13,327 nt of DNA, from positions 1-13,327 of the forward strand of contig JAHDII010000071.1 in the NCBI GenBank assembly GCA_020630895.1, given 5' to 3'. Within the stretch, counting starts at the first letter, position 1; every line of letters starts with the position of its first letter. Shown here piece after piece: positions 6,424 to 13,327 of the stretch. Made by a program: the position numbers and the translations under genes. A model generated the notes under the pieces. That model made no database searches and was not told where the DNA came from. It saw only the letters and a list, made by a program, of their open reading frames with translations. Origin of the DNA: Saprospiraceae bacterium (lineage in GTDB: Bacteria; Bacteroidota; Bacteroidia; Chitinophagales; Saprospiraceae).

Positions 6424-8814
6424 TTAAGCTCCATAAGGTACCCAAATGTTTTTAATATGACTCGCATGTCTTAAAAATTCTTGTCCTTCTCCTTGTGCTT
6501 TTTCATTCCAATTTCTAAATTTTCCATAATTTACCCAAGTACGTTTCATATTATCAGTACCAAAGAGTTCTACATTTTTACTTCCTTCTTTTGTTCCAAA
6601 ATACCAAAGAGCTTCAACATCATCATGTTTAGCAAGTACTTCTGTTAATTCTTCTTGATATCCTGTAATAATATTGACCGTTCCCGCAGGAACATCAGAC
6701 GTTTCTAATATTTGATAAAAATCAGTTGCTGAAAAAGGATACTTTTCTGAAGGAACAACAACAACATTATTTCCCATAGATAAAGCAGGAATTACCGTTG
6801 AAATAAATCCTAATAAAGGAAAATCATTAGGACAAACAATTCCCATTACACCAATAGCTTCTGGCATAGCTAAAGTTACATTTCGGAAAACAGTTGAATG
6901 TACATTGCCGTCATATTTATCAGCATAAGCAGCATAATAATAAATTCGTTCAATAGATAAATCTACTTCTTGTAAAGCATCCACTTTACTTTGTTGAGTC
7001 ATTTGTACCAAACGATGAGCAAACTCTTCTCTTCGATATGCTAAATTTTCAGCGATATAATATAAAACTTGAGCTCTTGCATGTCCTGAACGAGCTGCCC
7101 ATTTTTTATTTTTGTGGGCTGCTTCAACAGCATTTCTAATATCTTTTCTATTTCCTAAAGAAACTTCTCCAATATATTCTCCATTATTATTATTAATGGT
7201 CATGCTATATCCTCCATCAGGGCGTGATTGTTTTCCTCCAATATACATTTTAGCTGTTTTATCAATATGGTGTATTGTTGAAGGGCGATTAGCTGTTTTG
7301 CTCAATTTTTTATTGGCTAAATAAACTGAACTCGTAGAAAATTCTGCTTCTATTTTAGGTTTTACATATTCATATAAGCCTTCTTTTCCTCCTTCTCTAC
7401 CAAAACCAGATTCTCTATATCCTCCAAAACCAGCAGCAGCATCAAAAACATTAGTACAATTGATCCATGCTACACCAGCTTTAATTTGAGGAGCAATGTC
7501 TAAAGCTAAATTGATGTTTTCAGTCCAAATACTACAAGCCAAACCATACCGAGTATTATTTGCCAATTTTACAGCTTCTTGATGAGTTCTAAAAGTCATT
7601 GCTACTAAAACAGGTCCAAATATTTCTTCTCTAGCAACAGTTGCTGCTGGAGAAACATTCGTAAATAGAGTAGGAGGGTAGAAATACCCATCTTTAGGAC
7701 AAGACCAAGAGGGTTGCCATAATTGACATCCTTCTTTAACTCCTTGTTGTACTAAATCAGATATCGTTTTGAGTTGAATATTATCTACTACAGCACCCAT
7801 ATCAATACTTTTATCTAAAGCATTACCGATGCGTAATTTTTCCATTCTAGCCCTAATCTTTTTGTATAATTTTTCTGCTACACTTTCTTGAACTAAAAGT
7901 CTAGAACCAGCACAACATACTTGTCCTTGATTGAACCAAATAGCATCTACAACTCCTTCAACAACACTATCTAAATCTGCATCTTCAAAAACAATAAAAG
8001 GAGATTTTCCTCCTAGTTCGAGAGATACCTTTTTTCCTGAACCAGCAATGGCTCTTCTAATAATTTTGCCCACTTCGGTTGAGCCAGTAAATGCAATTTT
8101 TTGAACATCTTTATGATTGACTAAAGCTGCCCCAGTTGTACCATGTCCTGTAATAATATTAACGACTCCTTTAGGTAACCCTACTTGTTGGCAAATTTCA
8201 GCAAAAAGAAGAGCTGTTAATGAAGTAAATTCAGCAGGTTTTAATATTACGGTATTACCCATTGCTATAGCAGGTGCAATTTTCCATGCTAACATTAGTA
8301 GAGGGAAATTCCAAGGAATAATTTGACCAATTACTCCAATTTCTTTATGATCTTTGAGTTCAGATTCCATTAAAGTAGCCCATCCTGCATGATGATAAAA
8401 ATGTCTTGCCACTAGAGGAATATCTATATCTCTAGTTTCACGAATAGGTTTACCATTATCCATAGATTCCAAAACAGCAAATAAACGAGAATGTTTTTGT
8501 ATTTGTCTAGCGATAGCATATAGATATTTAGCTCTTTGATGAGCTTTTAAACCTGCCCAAGCAGGAAGTGCTTTTTTAGCGGCTTGAACAGCATCATTCA
8601 CATCTTTTTCATTGGCTTCTGCAATTTTTGCTAATGGTTCTTTTGTAGAAGGATTGATGCTATCAAAATAGGTTTTAGAATGAGGTTTTTTCCAATCTCC
8701 ATTAATAAATAATTGAAAAGATTTTTTGTGATTGTCTAAATATTCCTGAGCAATTTTTGCACTTTCAGGAGCAGGACCATACGCCATGGTATTATATATT
8801 TCTTTAATTTTCAT
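6424..8814 (-). CDS. Two-domain aldehyde dehydrogenase, ALDH16-like
   Basis: A 796-residue fusion of two ALDH-superfamily domains. The first (about 33-495) is a complete NAD(P)-dependent dehydrogenase: PWNF with Asn169, Lys192 in LKPAE, FTGSTEVG (242-249) of the cofactor site, general base Glu266 in LELGGK, nucleophile Cys300 in GQVCCAGSR, and Glu397 in EEIFGP. The second (about 520-796) keeps the fold (MYIGGK at 523-528; VMGIVCPNDFPLLG in place of the PWNF region; FGTKEGS in place of FTGSTEVG) but has no catalytic Cys or Glu motif and looks like a pseudo-enzyme domain. Length and layout match ALDH16 (about 800 residues). It follows deoC by 24 bases, so oxidation of DeoC-derived acetaldehyde, probably to acetate, is the natural inference; other aldehydes are possible. 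It is not AdhE: no iron alcohol dehydrogenase domain is present. A second in-frame ATG at residue 10 is a weaker start candidate. Confidence 0.93.
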   Translation of the reverse strand: MKIKEIYNTMAYGPAPESAKIAQEYLDNHKKSFQLFINGDWKKPHSKTYFDSINPSTKEPLAKIAEANEKDVNDAVQAAKKALPAWAGLKAHQRAKYLYAIARQIQKHSRLFAVLESMDNGKPIRETRDIDIPLVARHFYHHAGWATLMESELKDHKEIGVIGQIIPWNFPLLMLAWKIAPAIAMGNTVILKPAEFTSLTALLFAEICQQVGLPKGVVNIITGHGTTGAALVNHKDVQKIAFTGSTEVGKIIRRAIAGSGKKVSLELGGKSPFIVFEDADLDSVVEGVVDAIWFNQGQVCCAGSRLLVQESVAEKLYKKIRARMEKLRIGNALDKSIDMGAVVDNIQLKTISDLVQQGVKEGCQLWQPSWSCPKDGYFYPPTLFTNVSPAATVAREEIFGPVLVAMTFRTHQEAVKLANNTRYGLACSIWTENINLALDIAPQIKAGVAWINCTNVFDAAAGFGGYRESGFGREGGKEGLYEYVKPKIEAEFSTSSVYLANKKLSKTANRPSTIHHIDKTAKMYIGGKQSRPDGGYSMTINNNNGEYIGEVSLGNRKDIRNAVEAAHKNKKWAARSGHARAQVLYYIAENLAYRREEFAHRLVQMTQQSKVDALQEVDLSIERIYYYAAYADKYDGNVHSTVFRNVTLAMPEAIGVMGIVCPNDFPLLGFISTVIPALSMGNNVVVVPSEKYPFSATDFYQILETSDVPAGTVNIITGYQEELTEVLAKHDDVEALWYFGTKEGSKNVELFGTDNMKRTWVNYGKFRNWNEKAQGEGQEFLRHASHIKNIWVPYGA

Positions 8815-8838
8815 ATCTTAATTCATTATTGATGACGA

Positions 8839-9837
8839 TTACGCCATTGGATGTCTAAAGGAAGCAGAATATCTTCCTGTAACAAAGTGTTCTAATTGTC
8901 TTTCTATATCTGATAATAAGCTACTAGCACCAAATCTAAATAAATCAGGATTGAGCCATTCATCACCTAATTCTTCTTTAATTAAAATAAGATAAGTAAT
9001 AGCATCTTTAGCGGTTCTAATACCTCCAGCAGGTTTATAGCCTACTTTGTATCCAGTTAATTCATAATAATCTCTAATAGCTCTTGTCATCACTAAACTA
9101 ACAGGGATTGTAGCATTAACGCTTTCTTTTCCTGTACTCGTTTTGATAAAATCAGAACCTGCCATCATACTCACCCAACTTGCTTTTGCTACTTTAGTTA
9201 GTGTAGAAATTTCTCCAGTAGCTAAAATAGTTTTCATGTGTGCTTCGCCACAAGCCTTTCTACAAGCAGCTACTTCATCATATAAGGCTTTCCAATTAGA
9301 TTGATGAACTAATTTTCTGCTAATCACAATATCAATTTCTTTAGCTCCAGCAGCAACAGACAATTCAATTTGCTTTAGTTTTTCTTTTAATGGAATTTGT
9401 CCAGCAGGAAAGCCTGTAGAAACAGCAGCAATAGGAAGATTTGAACCTTCAAGTGCTTTTACTGCATGAGGGATCATATTATGATAAACGCAAACAGCTC
9501 CTGTTTGTATATTTTGATGATCCATGCCCATAGCTTGTAACAAATCAGGTCTTACAGGATTCATGGCTTTGGCACATAATCTTTCTACATTACTAGGAGT
9601 ATCATCTCCAGCTAGGGTAGTGAGATCAATAAATCCAATAGCTTTTAATAACCAAGCAGCTTGCCATTGTTTTTTTACAGATCTTCTTTTTCCTAAAGTG
9701 GAAGCTCTGCGTTCTACAGCACTTTTATTGATATGGATTCCTTTAAATAAATCTGCATCGAAAGGAATACCATCATTTCTAGGAATATGATTTACTTTAT
9801 GGTTGGTTTTACTTTTTTTTACTTTTGTTTTTGCCAT
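8839..9837 (-). CDS. deoC: Deoxyribose-phosphate aldolase, long animal-like form
   Basis: A 332-residue class I aldolase that cleaves 2-deoxyribose-5-phosphate to glyceraldehyde-3-phosphate and acetaldehyde. The Schiff-base lysine is Lys232 in DFIKTSTGK. The second active-site Lys268 is in GYKPAGGIRT and the catalytic Asp169 in KEIDIVI. FIDLTTL is at 69-75. It is about 70 residues longer than E. coli DeoC, mainly through a basic N-terminal extension (Lys-rich 1-19, then to about residue 60). Several segments (KKQWQAAWLLKA, LAGDDTPSN, KACGEAHMKTILATGE, LLSDIERQ near the C-terminus) strongly resemble human DERA as I remember it, so it belongs to the eukaryote-like DERA branch. It lies 14 bases after deoA/pdp and 24 before the ALDH gene, clearly in one operon. 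Confidence 0.96.
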   Translation of the reverse strand: MAKTKVKKSKTNHKVNHIPRNDGIPFDADLFKGIHINKSAVERRASTLGKRRSVKKQWQAAWLLKAIGFIDLTTLAGDDTPSNVERLCAKAMNPVRPDLLQAMGMDHQNIQTGAVCVYHNMIPHAVKALEGSNLPIAAVSTGFPAGQIPLKEKLKQIELSVAAGAKEIDIVISRKLVHQSNWKALYDEVAACRKACGEAHMKTILATGEISTLTKVAKASWVSMMAGSDFIKTSTGKESVNATIPVSLVMTRAIRDYYELTGYKVGYKPAGGIRTAKDAITYLILIKEELGDEWLNPDLFRFGASSLLSDIERQLEHFVTGRYSASFRHPMA

Positions 9838-9851
9838 ATAATTGATATTTA

Positions 9852-11150
9852 TTACATCATTGTTTTAATAATTAAAGGTTGTAATTGAGGTGGTTCATTT
9901 TGTATATCATAAGCATTATCTAAAAAAGAAATTGCTTTTTCAAAATGATTTTTATCATTAGAATATAAAATAGCGAGTGTTTCTCCTTGTGAAACTGAAT
10001 CACCTATTTTCTTTTTTAATAAAATTCCTGCTCCAAAATCAATAGGACTTGTTTTTGTTTCTCTCCCTGCTCCTAATTTTACCGAAGCCAAACCCATATC
10101 TAAAGCATCTAAACGATGAATATAGCCTTCTTTTTGACTTTTATATTCAAAAGAATATTGAGATTGAGGAAGTAGATCCGTATTATTAATATAATCAATA
10201 TTTCCTCCTTGTTCGATTACAAATTCTTTAAATTTTTCTAGAGCTTTACCTGAATCAATTAAATCTTGTAATATTTTTCTTCCTTCGTGATAATCAGAAC
10301 AAATATTTCCTAATACCAGCATATGACTGCCTAGTTTAAGAGTGAGTTCAGTTAAATCATCAGGTCCATTTCCTTTTAAAGTTTCAATGGCTTCTTTGAC
10401 TTCCAAAGCGTTTCCAATAGCCATACCTAAAGGCTGGTGCATTGCAGTAATAATAGCTCTTACTTTGCGATTCATTTTAGCACCAATACTCATTAATATT
10501 TTAGCTAATTGAGTAGCATCTTCTTCTGTTTTCATGTAGGCTCCTTCACCTACTTTGATATCAATAACAATAGCATCAGCACCACAAGCTAATTTTTTAC
10601 TCATAATGCTTGAAGAAATTAAAGAAACATTATCGACCGTTCCTGTTACATCTCTAAGAGCGTACAATTTTTTATCAGCAGGAACCAATTTAGCATTTTG
10701 TCCACAAACAGCAACATTATTTTTTTTGATTTTAGAAATAAATTCATCACGACTCATATCTACTGAAAAACCAGGAATAGATTCCAATTTATCAATTGTA
10801 CCACCTGTATGTCCTAAACCTCTACCAGACATTTTAGCTACAGGAACTCCTGCTGCTGCTACTAAGGGAGCTAAAACAATAGTTGTTTTATCTCCTACAC
10901 CTCCAGTACTATGTTTATCTACTTTGATTCCTTTTATTTCAGACAGATCGATTAAATCTCCAGAACGCATCATTGCATCTGTAAGAGTAACCGTTTCCTG
11001 GTCATTCATTCCTTGAAAGCAAATTGCCATTAAAAATGCTGAAATTTGATAATCTGGAATTTTTCCAGTGATAAATCCATCAATAATATATTGAATTTCT
11101 TGAGGATTTAGTGCTTCTCCTTTTCTCTTTTTTTTAATTAATTCAATCAT
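9852..11150 (-). CDS. deoA: Pyrimidine-nucleoside (thymidine) phosphorylase
   Basis: A 432-residue member of the nucleoside phosphorylase II family, which splits thymidine, and in the Pdp branch also uridine, into base and (deoxy)ribose-1-phosphate. Phosphate-site motif KHSTGGVGDKTT is at 79-90 and the glycine-rich signature MSGRGLGHTGGTIDKLE at 107-123. Base-binding residues Arg166 (ALRDVTGTV), Ser181 and Lys185 (SIMSKK) are in place. The C-terminal part (about 335-432) is the family's mixed alpha/beta domain with LGAGRETK. Length and internal wording (PADKKLYALRDVTGTV, IGNALEVKEAIETLKGNGP) are closer to Bacillus Pdp than to E. coli DeoA, so the broader pyrimidine specificity is likely but not proven. 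It starts 25 bases after deoB and is followed after 14 by deoC. Confidence 0.96.
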   Translation of the reverse strand: MIELIKKKRKGEALNPQEIQYIIDGFITGKIPDYQISAFLMAICFQGMNDQETVTLTDAMMRSGDLIDLSEIKGIKVDKHSTGGVGDKTTIVLAPLVAAAGVPVAKMSGRGLGHTGGTIDKLESIPGFSVDMSRDEFISKIKKNNVAVCGQNAKLVPADKKLYALRDVTGTVDNVSLISSSIMSKKLACGADAIVIDIKVGEGAYMKTEEDATQLAKILMSIGAKMNRKVRAIITAMHQPLGMAIGNALEVKEAIETLKGNGPDDLTELTLKLGSHMLVLGNICSDYHEGRKILQDLIDSGKALEKFKEFVIEQGGNIDYINNTDLLPQSQYSFEYKSQKEGYIHRLDALDMGLASVKLGAGRETKTSPIDFGAGILLKKKIGDSVSQGETLAILYSNDKNHFEKAISFLDNAYDIQNEPPQLQPLIIKTMM

Positions 11151-11175
11151 AAATATTTTTAAAAAGTATGCTAAA

Positions 11176-12342
11176 TTAATGAATTATTTGAGAAAAATAA
11201 CTTTGACCATCAGTTTTACATTGAACCTGTAAAGCATCTACTATAGTAGCAGCAATATCTGCAAAGGTATTTCTAGTACCAATATTGCTAGGTTTTATAT
11301 TTTTTCCATAATTTAAAATAGGAATATATTCCCTAGTATGATCTGTACCTGGAGCAGAAGGATCATTGCCATGATCTGCTGTAATAATTAATAAATCATC
11401 ATCATTGAGTACATTTAAAATTTCAGGAAGTCTAGAATCAAAATACATCAGTGCCTTAGCATATCCTTCAATATCTCTTCGATGTCCATATAGCATATCA
11501 AAATCTACTAAATTAGTGAAAATAAGTCCTGAAGTATTATTTTTTATCGCTTGGATCGTTTGATCGATTCCTTCTTCATTATGAGCTGTTTTTACATAAT
11601 TAGAAATTCCTTTTCCTGCAAAAATATCTACTATTTTGCCTATAGAAAAAACTTCTTTACCATTGTTTTGAATGGCATCTAACATGTTATCTGGAGGAAG
11701 TGTTGCGAAATCTTTTCTTCGAGAAGTTCTTGTAAAATTTCCTTTTTTTCCTATAAAAGGACGAGCAATGACTCTTCCTACTTCATATTCTCCAATCAAC
11801 ATTTCTCTAGCTGTTTGACAAATATGATATTGTTCTTCAATAGGGAAAATATCTTCGTGCATAGCGATTTGAAAAACACTATCTGCGGAAGTATAAACAA
11901 TAGGTTTTTTAGATTGAATATGTTCTTCTCCTAATTCATTAATAATTGCTGTTCCTGAAGCGGATTTATTACCAATAGTTGTATATCCTATATTCTCTTC
12001 AAATTGTTGCATAAACTTTTTAGGAAAGCCATTCGGAAAAGTAGGAAATGGTTTTTTTAAAATCGTACCACTAATTTCCCAATGTCCTGTTGTTGTATCT
12101 TTTCCCGCAGATTGTTCTATTGCTTTGCCAAAAGCTGCTGTGGGGTGATTTGTTTTTTTTATAGTATTTGTAGGATCAATATTTCCTAACCCCATTTGAA
12201 CTAGATTGGGAATTTCAAAATTAGGAAATAATCGAGCAATATTTCCAAGAGTATTACTTCCTACATCATTATATAAATGAGCATCTGGTAAAGCACCAAT
12301 TCCTACACTATCACAAACAATTAAAATAACTCTATTTATCAT
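11176..12342 (-). CDS. deoB: Phosphopentomutase
   Basis: A 388-residue alkaline-phosphatase-superfamily mutase that interconverts (deoxy)ribose-1-phosphate and the 5-phosphate, linking the nucleoside phosphorylases to DeoC and to the pentose phosphate pathway. Two Mn ions should be bound by Asp11 (CDSVGIG), Asp282 and His287 (DFDMLYGHRRD), Asp323/His324 (TADHGND) and His335 (TDHTRE). Thr85 in GKDTTTGHWE matches the phosphorylated threonine of the Bacillus enzyme. The cap region holds VGRVIARPFIG (188-198). The motif SADSVFQIAMHED (152-164) is conserved. It is the first gene of the deoB-deoA-deoC-ALDH operon, transcribed away from the frameshifted DUF2064 gene across 186 bases. The initiating Met at 12342 begins directly before the first strand, as in the family. 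Confidence 0.97.
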   Translation of the reverse strand: MINRVILIVCDSVGIGALPDAHLYNDVGSNTLGNIARLFPNFEIPNLVQMGLGNIDPTNTIKKTNHPTAAFGKAIEQSAGKDTTTGHWEISGTILKKPFPTFPNGFPKKFMQQFEENIGYTTIGNKSASGTAIINELGEEHIQSKKPIVYTSADSVFQIAMHEDIFPIEEQYHICQTAREMLIGEYEVGRVIARPFIGKKGNFTRTSRRKDFATLPPDNMLDAIQNNGKEVFSIGKIVDIFAGKGISNYVKTAHNEEGIDQTIQAIKNNTSGLIFTNLVDFDMLYGHRRDIEGYAKALMYFDSRLPEILNVLNDDDLLIITADHGNDPSAPGTDHTREYIPILNYGKNIKPSNIGTRNTFADIAATIVDALQVQCKTDGQSYFSQIIH

Positions 12343-12387
12343 TCTTTTTAATATTCAAAAGAGATAAAGATAAATAAAAAATGAAAA

Positions 12388-12417
12388 ATATTCTTACTTT
12401 GGAGAATAAAGTCTAAT
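12388..12417 (-). promoter_or_regulatory. Candidate deo promoter/operator elements upstream of deoB
   Basis: Read on the minus strand, attagactttatt (12417-12405) and taagaatat (12396-12388) occur in this order 63 and 46 bases before the deoB start codon. The same two strings occur in the same order and orientation before deoD (6394-6382 and 6366-6358), 67 and 43 bases from its start. The distance between the two strings differs by seven bases between the sites. This suggests a common control region for the two deo transcription units. No exact TAnnTTTG box is seen at either site. Confidence 0.4.
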
Positions 12418-12431
12418 AAATAATGGTTTTG
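12398..12431 (+). promoter_or_regulatory. Weak plus-strand promoter candidate for the DUF2064 gene
   Basis: TTTG at 12398-12401 is followed after 22 bases by tggttttg (12424-12431), which matches the Bacteroidota -7 box TAnnTTTG with one mismatch. It lies about 98 bases upstream of the ATG at 12529 in the divergent intergenic region. The mismatch falls at a conserved position and the spacing is at the long end, so this is only a suggestion. Confidence 0.2.
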
Positions 12432-12498
12432 AATCTTTAAATATTTTCATGTCATAATTAGGACAATTTTTTAAATTAAATATAATAGAATTAAAAAA

Positions 12499-12511
12499 AA
12501 TGTTTAACATT
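12499..12511. promoter_or_regulatory. Short dyad in the deoB/DUF2064 intergenic region
   Basis: The sequence aatgtttaacatt is a perfect 6-bp inverted repeat around one base. It lies 17 bases before the start codon at 12529 and 157 bases upstream of deoB. It could be a small operator for a dimeric regulator. Its size and AT content mean chance is a serious alternative. Confidence 0.25.
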
Positions 12512-12528
12512 ACGGTAGATATTTTAAT

Positions 12529-13228
12529 ATGAATAAAAATTTAAATACCGCTATACTTTTTTTTTCTAGAACAGCAGAGCTTGAAACTGCAACAAAAACT
12601 TTTTTGCCTCAGCAGAAAAAAAAGAAAAATAGAGCTATACATCAATTTTTTATTCAAAGAAGCCTTTCTATTATTAAAAAAACAGGCTTTTTATACTTGT
12701 TTCAGTTCAGACCAAAAAGGAGAATCTTTTGGGGATCGAATTACTCATGCTTTAGATTCTGTTTTTAAAAAGGGGTATGATAAAGTCATTTTATTAGGGA
12801 GTGATTGCCCTTTTATTAGTTCAAAATTACTTTTGAAAACGAGTGAAAAATTAAAGACGGAATCATTTGTTTTAGGACCTACAATTCAAGGAGGAATTTA
12901 TTTAATAGGTATCAATAAAAATGTATTTTGTCCAATCGCTTTTAATCAGTTGCCTTGGCAAAAAAGTAATTTGCAAGAAGCGAGTGAAAAATATGCTTTA
13001 TCTTTTGCTAAAAGCATTCATTGGTTACCTTTATTTTTTGATATTAATTCAAAAAAAGATTTTCAAAATTTACTACAAACATTATTTAAAACAGATAAAT
13101 TATTTCTTCAATTAATTAGCATTATTTCTTCTTTTAAAATTCATTTTATTTATATAAATAAATGGATTTTAAAAATATATTCGAAATATAATTTTTCTCT
13201 TCGAGCGCCTCCTTTTTCATCATTGTAA
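12529..13228 (+). pseudogene. DUF2064 (TIGR04282-like) glycosyltransferase gene, frameshifted
   Basis: Two frames together encode one protein of the DUF2064 family, nucleotide-diphospho-sugar-transferase-like proteins of unknown substrate. The start at 12529 gives the family N-terminus (LNTAILFFSRTAE) and stays convincing through SLSIIKKTG, ending near 12687. From about 12700 the family continues in the +1 frame: SSDQKGESFGDRI, GYDKVILLGSDCP (GSDCP codons at 12797-12811), VLGPTIQGGIYLIGI, LPWQ, and a tail with SLRAPP, to the stop at 13226-13228. Without the shift, frame 1 ends at 12768. Removing one T from the runs at 12688-12692 or 12700-12702 restores a single reading frame of about 232 residues; the second option gives KKTGFLYLFSSDQKG, a good family match. 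The rest is free of stops, so this is either a recent mutation or a sequence error. The gene diverges from deoB. The family's usual Asp in the GP..DGG motif is Gln here. Confidence 0.75.
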
Positions 13229-13265
13229 AAATATAGATAGAAGAAAATTCTATATTTTCTTTTTG
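13228..13265 (+). terminator. Likely terminator after the DUF2064 gene
   Basis: A 9-bp inverted repeat (aaaatatag at 13228-13236, ctatatttt at 13250-13258) begins at the last base of the stop codon and is followed by a T-rich stretch (cttttt, 13259-13264). An alternative smaller stem is atagaa (13237-13242) with ttctat (13248-13253). The stem is AT-rich, so strength is uncertain. The last 60 bases of the window after it hold nothing I recognise. Confidence 0.4.
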
Positions 13266-13327
13266 ACTAAAAGAACAAATATTTTTTAATTTATTTAGAT
13301 TATACAATGATTTGTATATATACATTT

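Noticed and set aside
6424..8814. Bifunctional AdhE-type or PutA-type identity for the large ALDH
   Set aside because: The second half has ALDH-like motifs rather than an iron alcohol dehydrogenase domain, and there is no proline dehydrogenase barrel.
10555..11016. Open frame of 153 codons on the plus strand inside deoA/pdp
   Set aside because: It is fully antisense to a gene with every family motif intact, its translation shows no domain-like pattern, and long opposite-strand frames are common in such genes.
12688..12768. Programmed +1 ribosomal frameshifting in the DUF2064 gene
   Set aside because: No stop or rare-codon shift site lies at the switch point; the frame-1 stop is about 60 bases further on, unlike known +1 sites. 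Slippage at the A or T runs was kept only as a minor option.

Overview
The window looks like chromosomal DNA from an AT-rich member of the Bacteroidota (order not resolved; Cytophagales or Flavobacteriales are plausible). The signs are a GC content of roughly 30% by eye, AT-rich leaders without Shine-Dalgarno sequences in front of most genes, a secreted protein with the 'ILYPDGSWEY' type of N-terminus common in this phylum, an RRM protein with an RGG tail, and a perfect TAnnTTTG element (the -7 box of the Bacteroidota housekeeping sigma factor) ahead of one gene. I see no transposase, phage gene, tRNA, rRNA or CRISPR array. Most of this is ordinary housekeeping and catabolic sequence.

Left part (1-4815). 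A lipoprotein prolyl oligopeptidase on the minus strand diverges from a plus-strand pair: a secreted coiled-coil protein of unknown function, followed after one base by a MiaE-type tRNA hydroxylase. A small RRM/RGG RNA-binding protein follows with a long leader, and ends at the best terminator in the window (12-bp stem plus U tract).

Right part (4817-12342), all minus strand. This is a nucleoside-catabolism locus. deoB, deoA/pdp, deoC and a two-domain aldehyde dehydrogenase are packed with gaps of 14-25 bases and read as one operon. deoD follows after a 108-base gap holding a 17-bp perfect inverted repeat, then two small three-helix membrane proteins of 128 residues each. The implied route is: phosphorolysis of purine nucleosides (DeoD) and pyrimidine nucleosides (DeoA/Pdp), mutase conversion of (deoxy)ribose-1-P to the 5-phosphate (DeoB), cleavage of deoxyribose-5-P to glyceraldehyde-3-P and acetaldehyde (DeoC), and probable oxidation of the acetaldehyde (ALDH). 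No nucleoside transporter, cytidine deaminase or transcriptional regulator lies in the window.

Right edge (12343-13327). A 186-base divergent intergenic region separates deoB from a DUF2064/TIGR04282-type glycosyltransferase-like gene that is split by a +1 frame change near 12690-12710.

Most worth a second look: (i) the aldehyde dehydrogenase has the ALDH16 layout, an active N-terminal domain plus a C-terminal domain without catalytic Cys, next to an animal-type DeoC; (ii) a 13-base and a 9-base sequence are shared at nearly the same distance upstream of deoB and deoD, one copy lying in the inverted repeat; (iii) the frameshifted DUF2064 gene. I did not find a convincing new multi-gene system.
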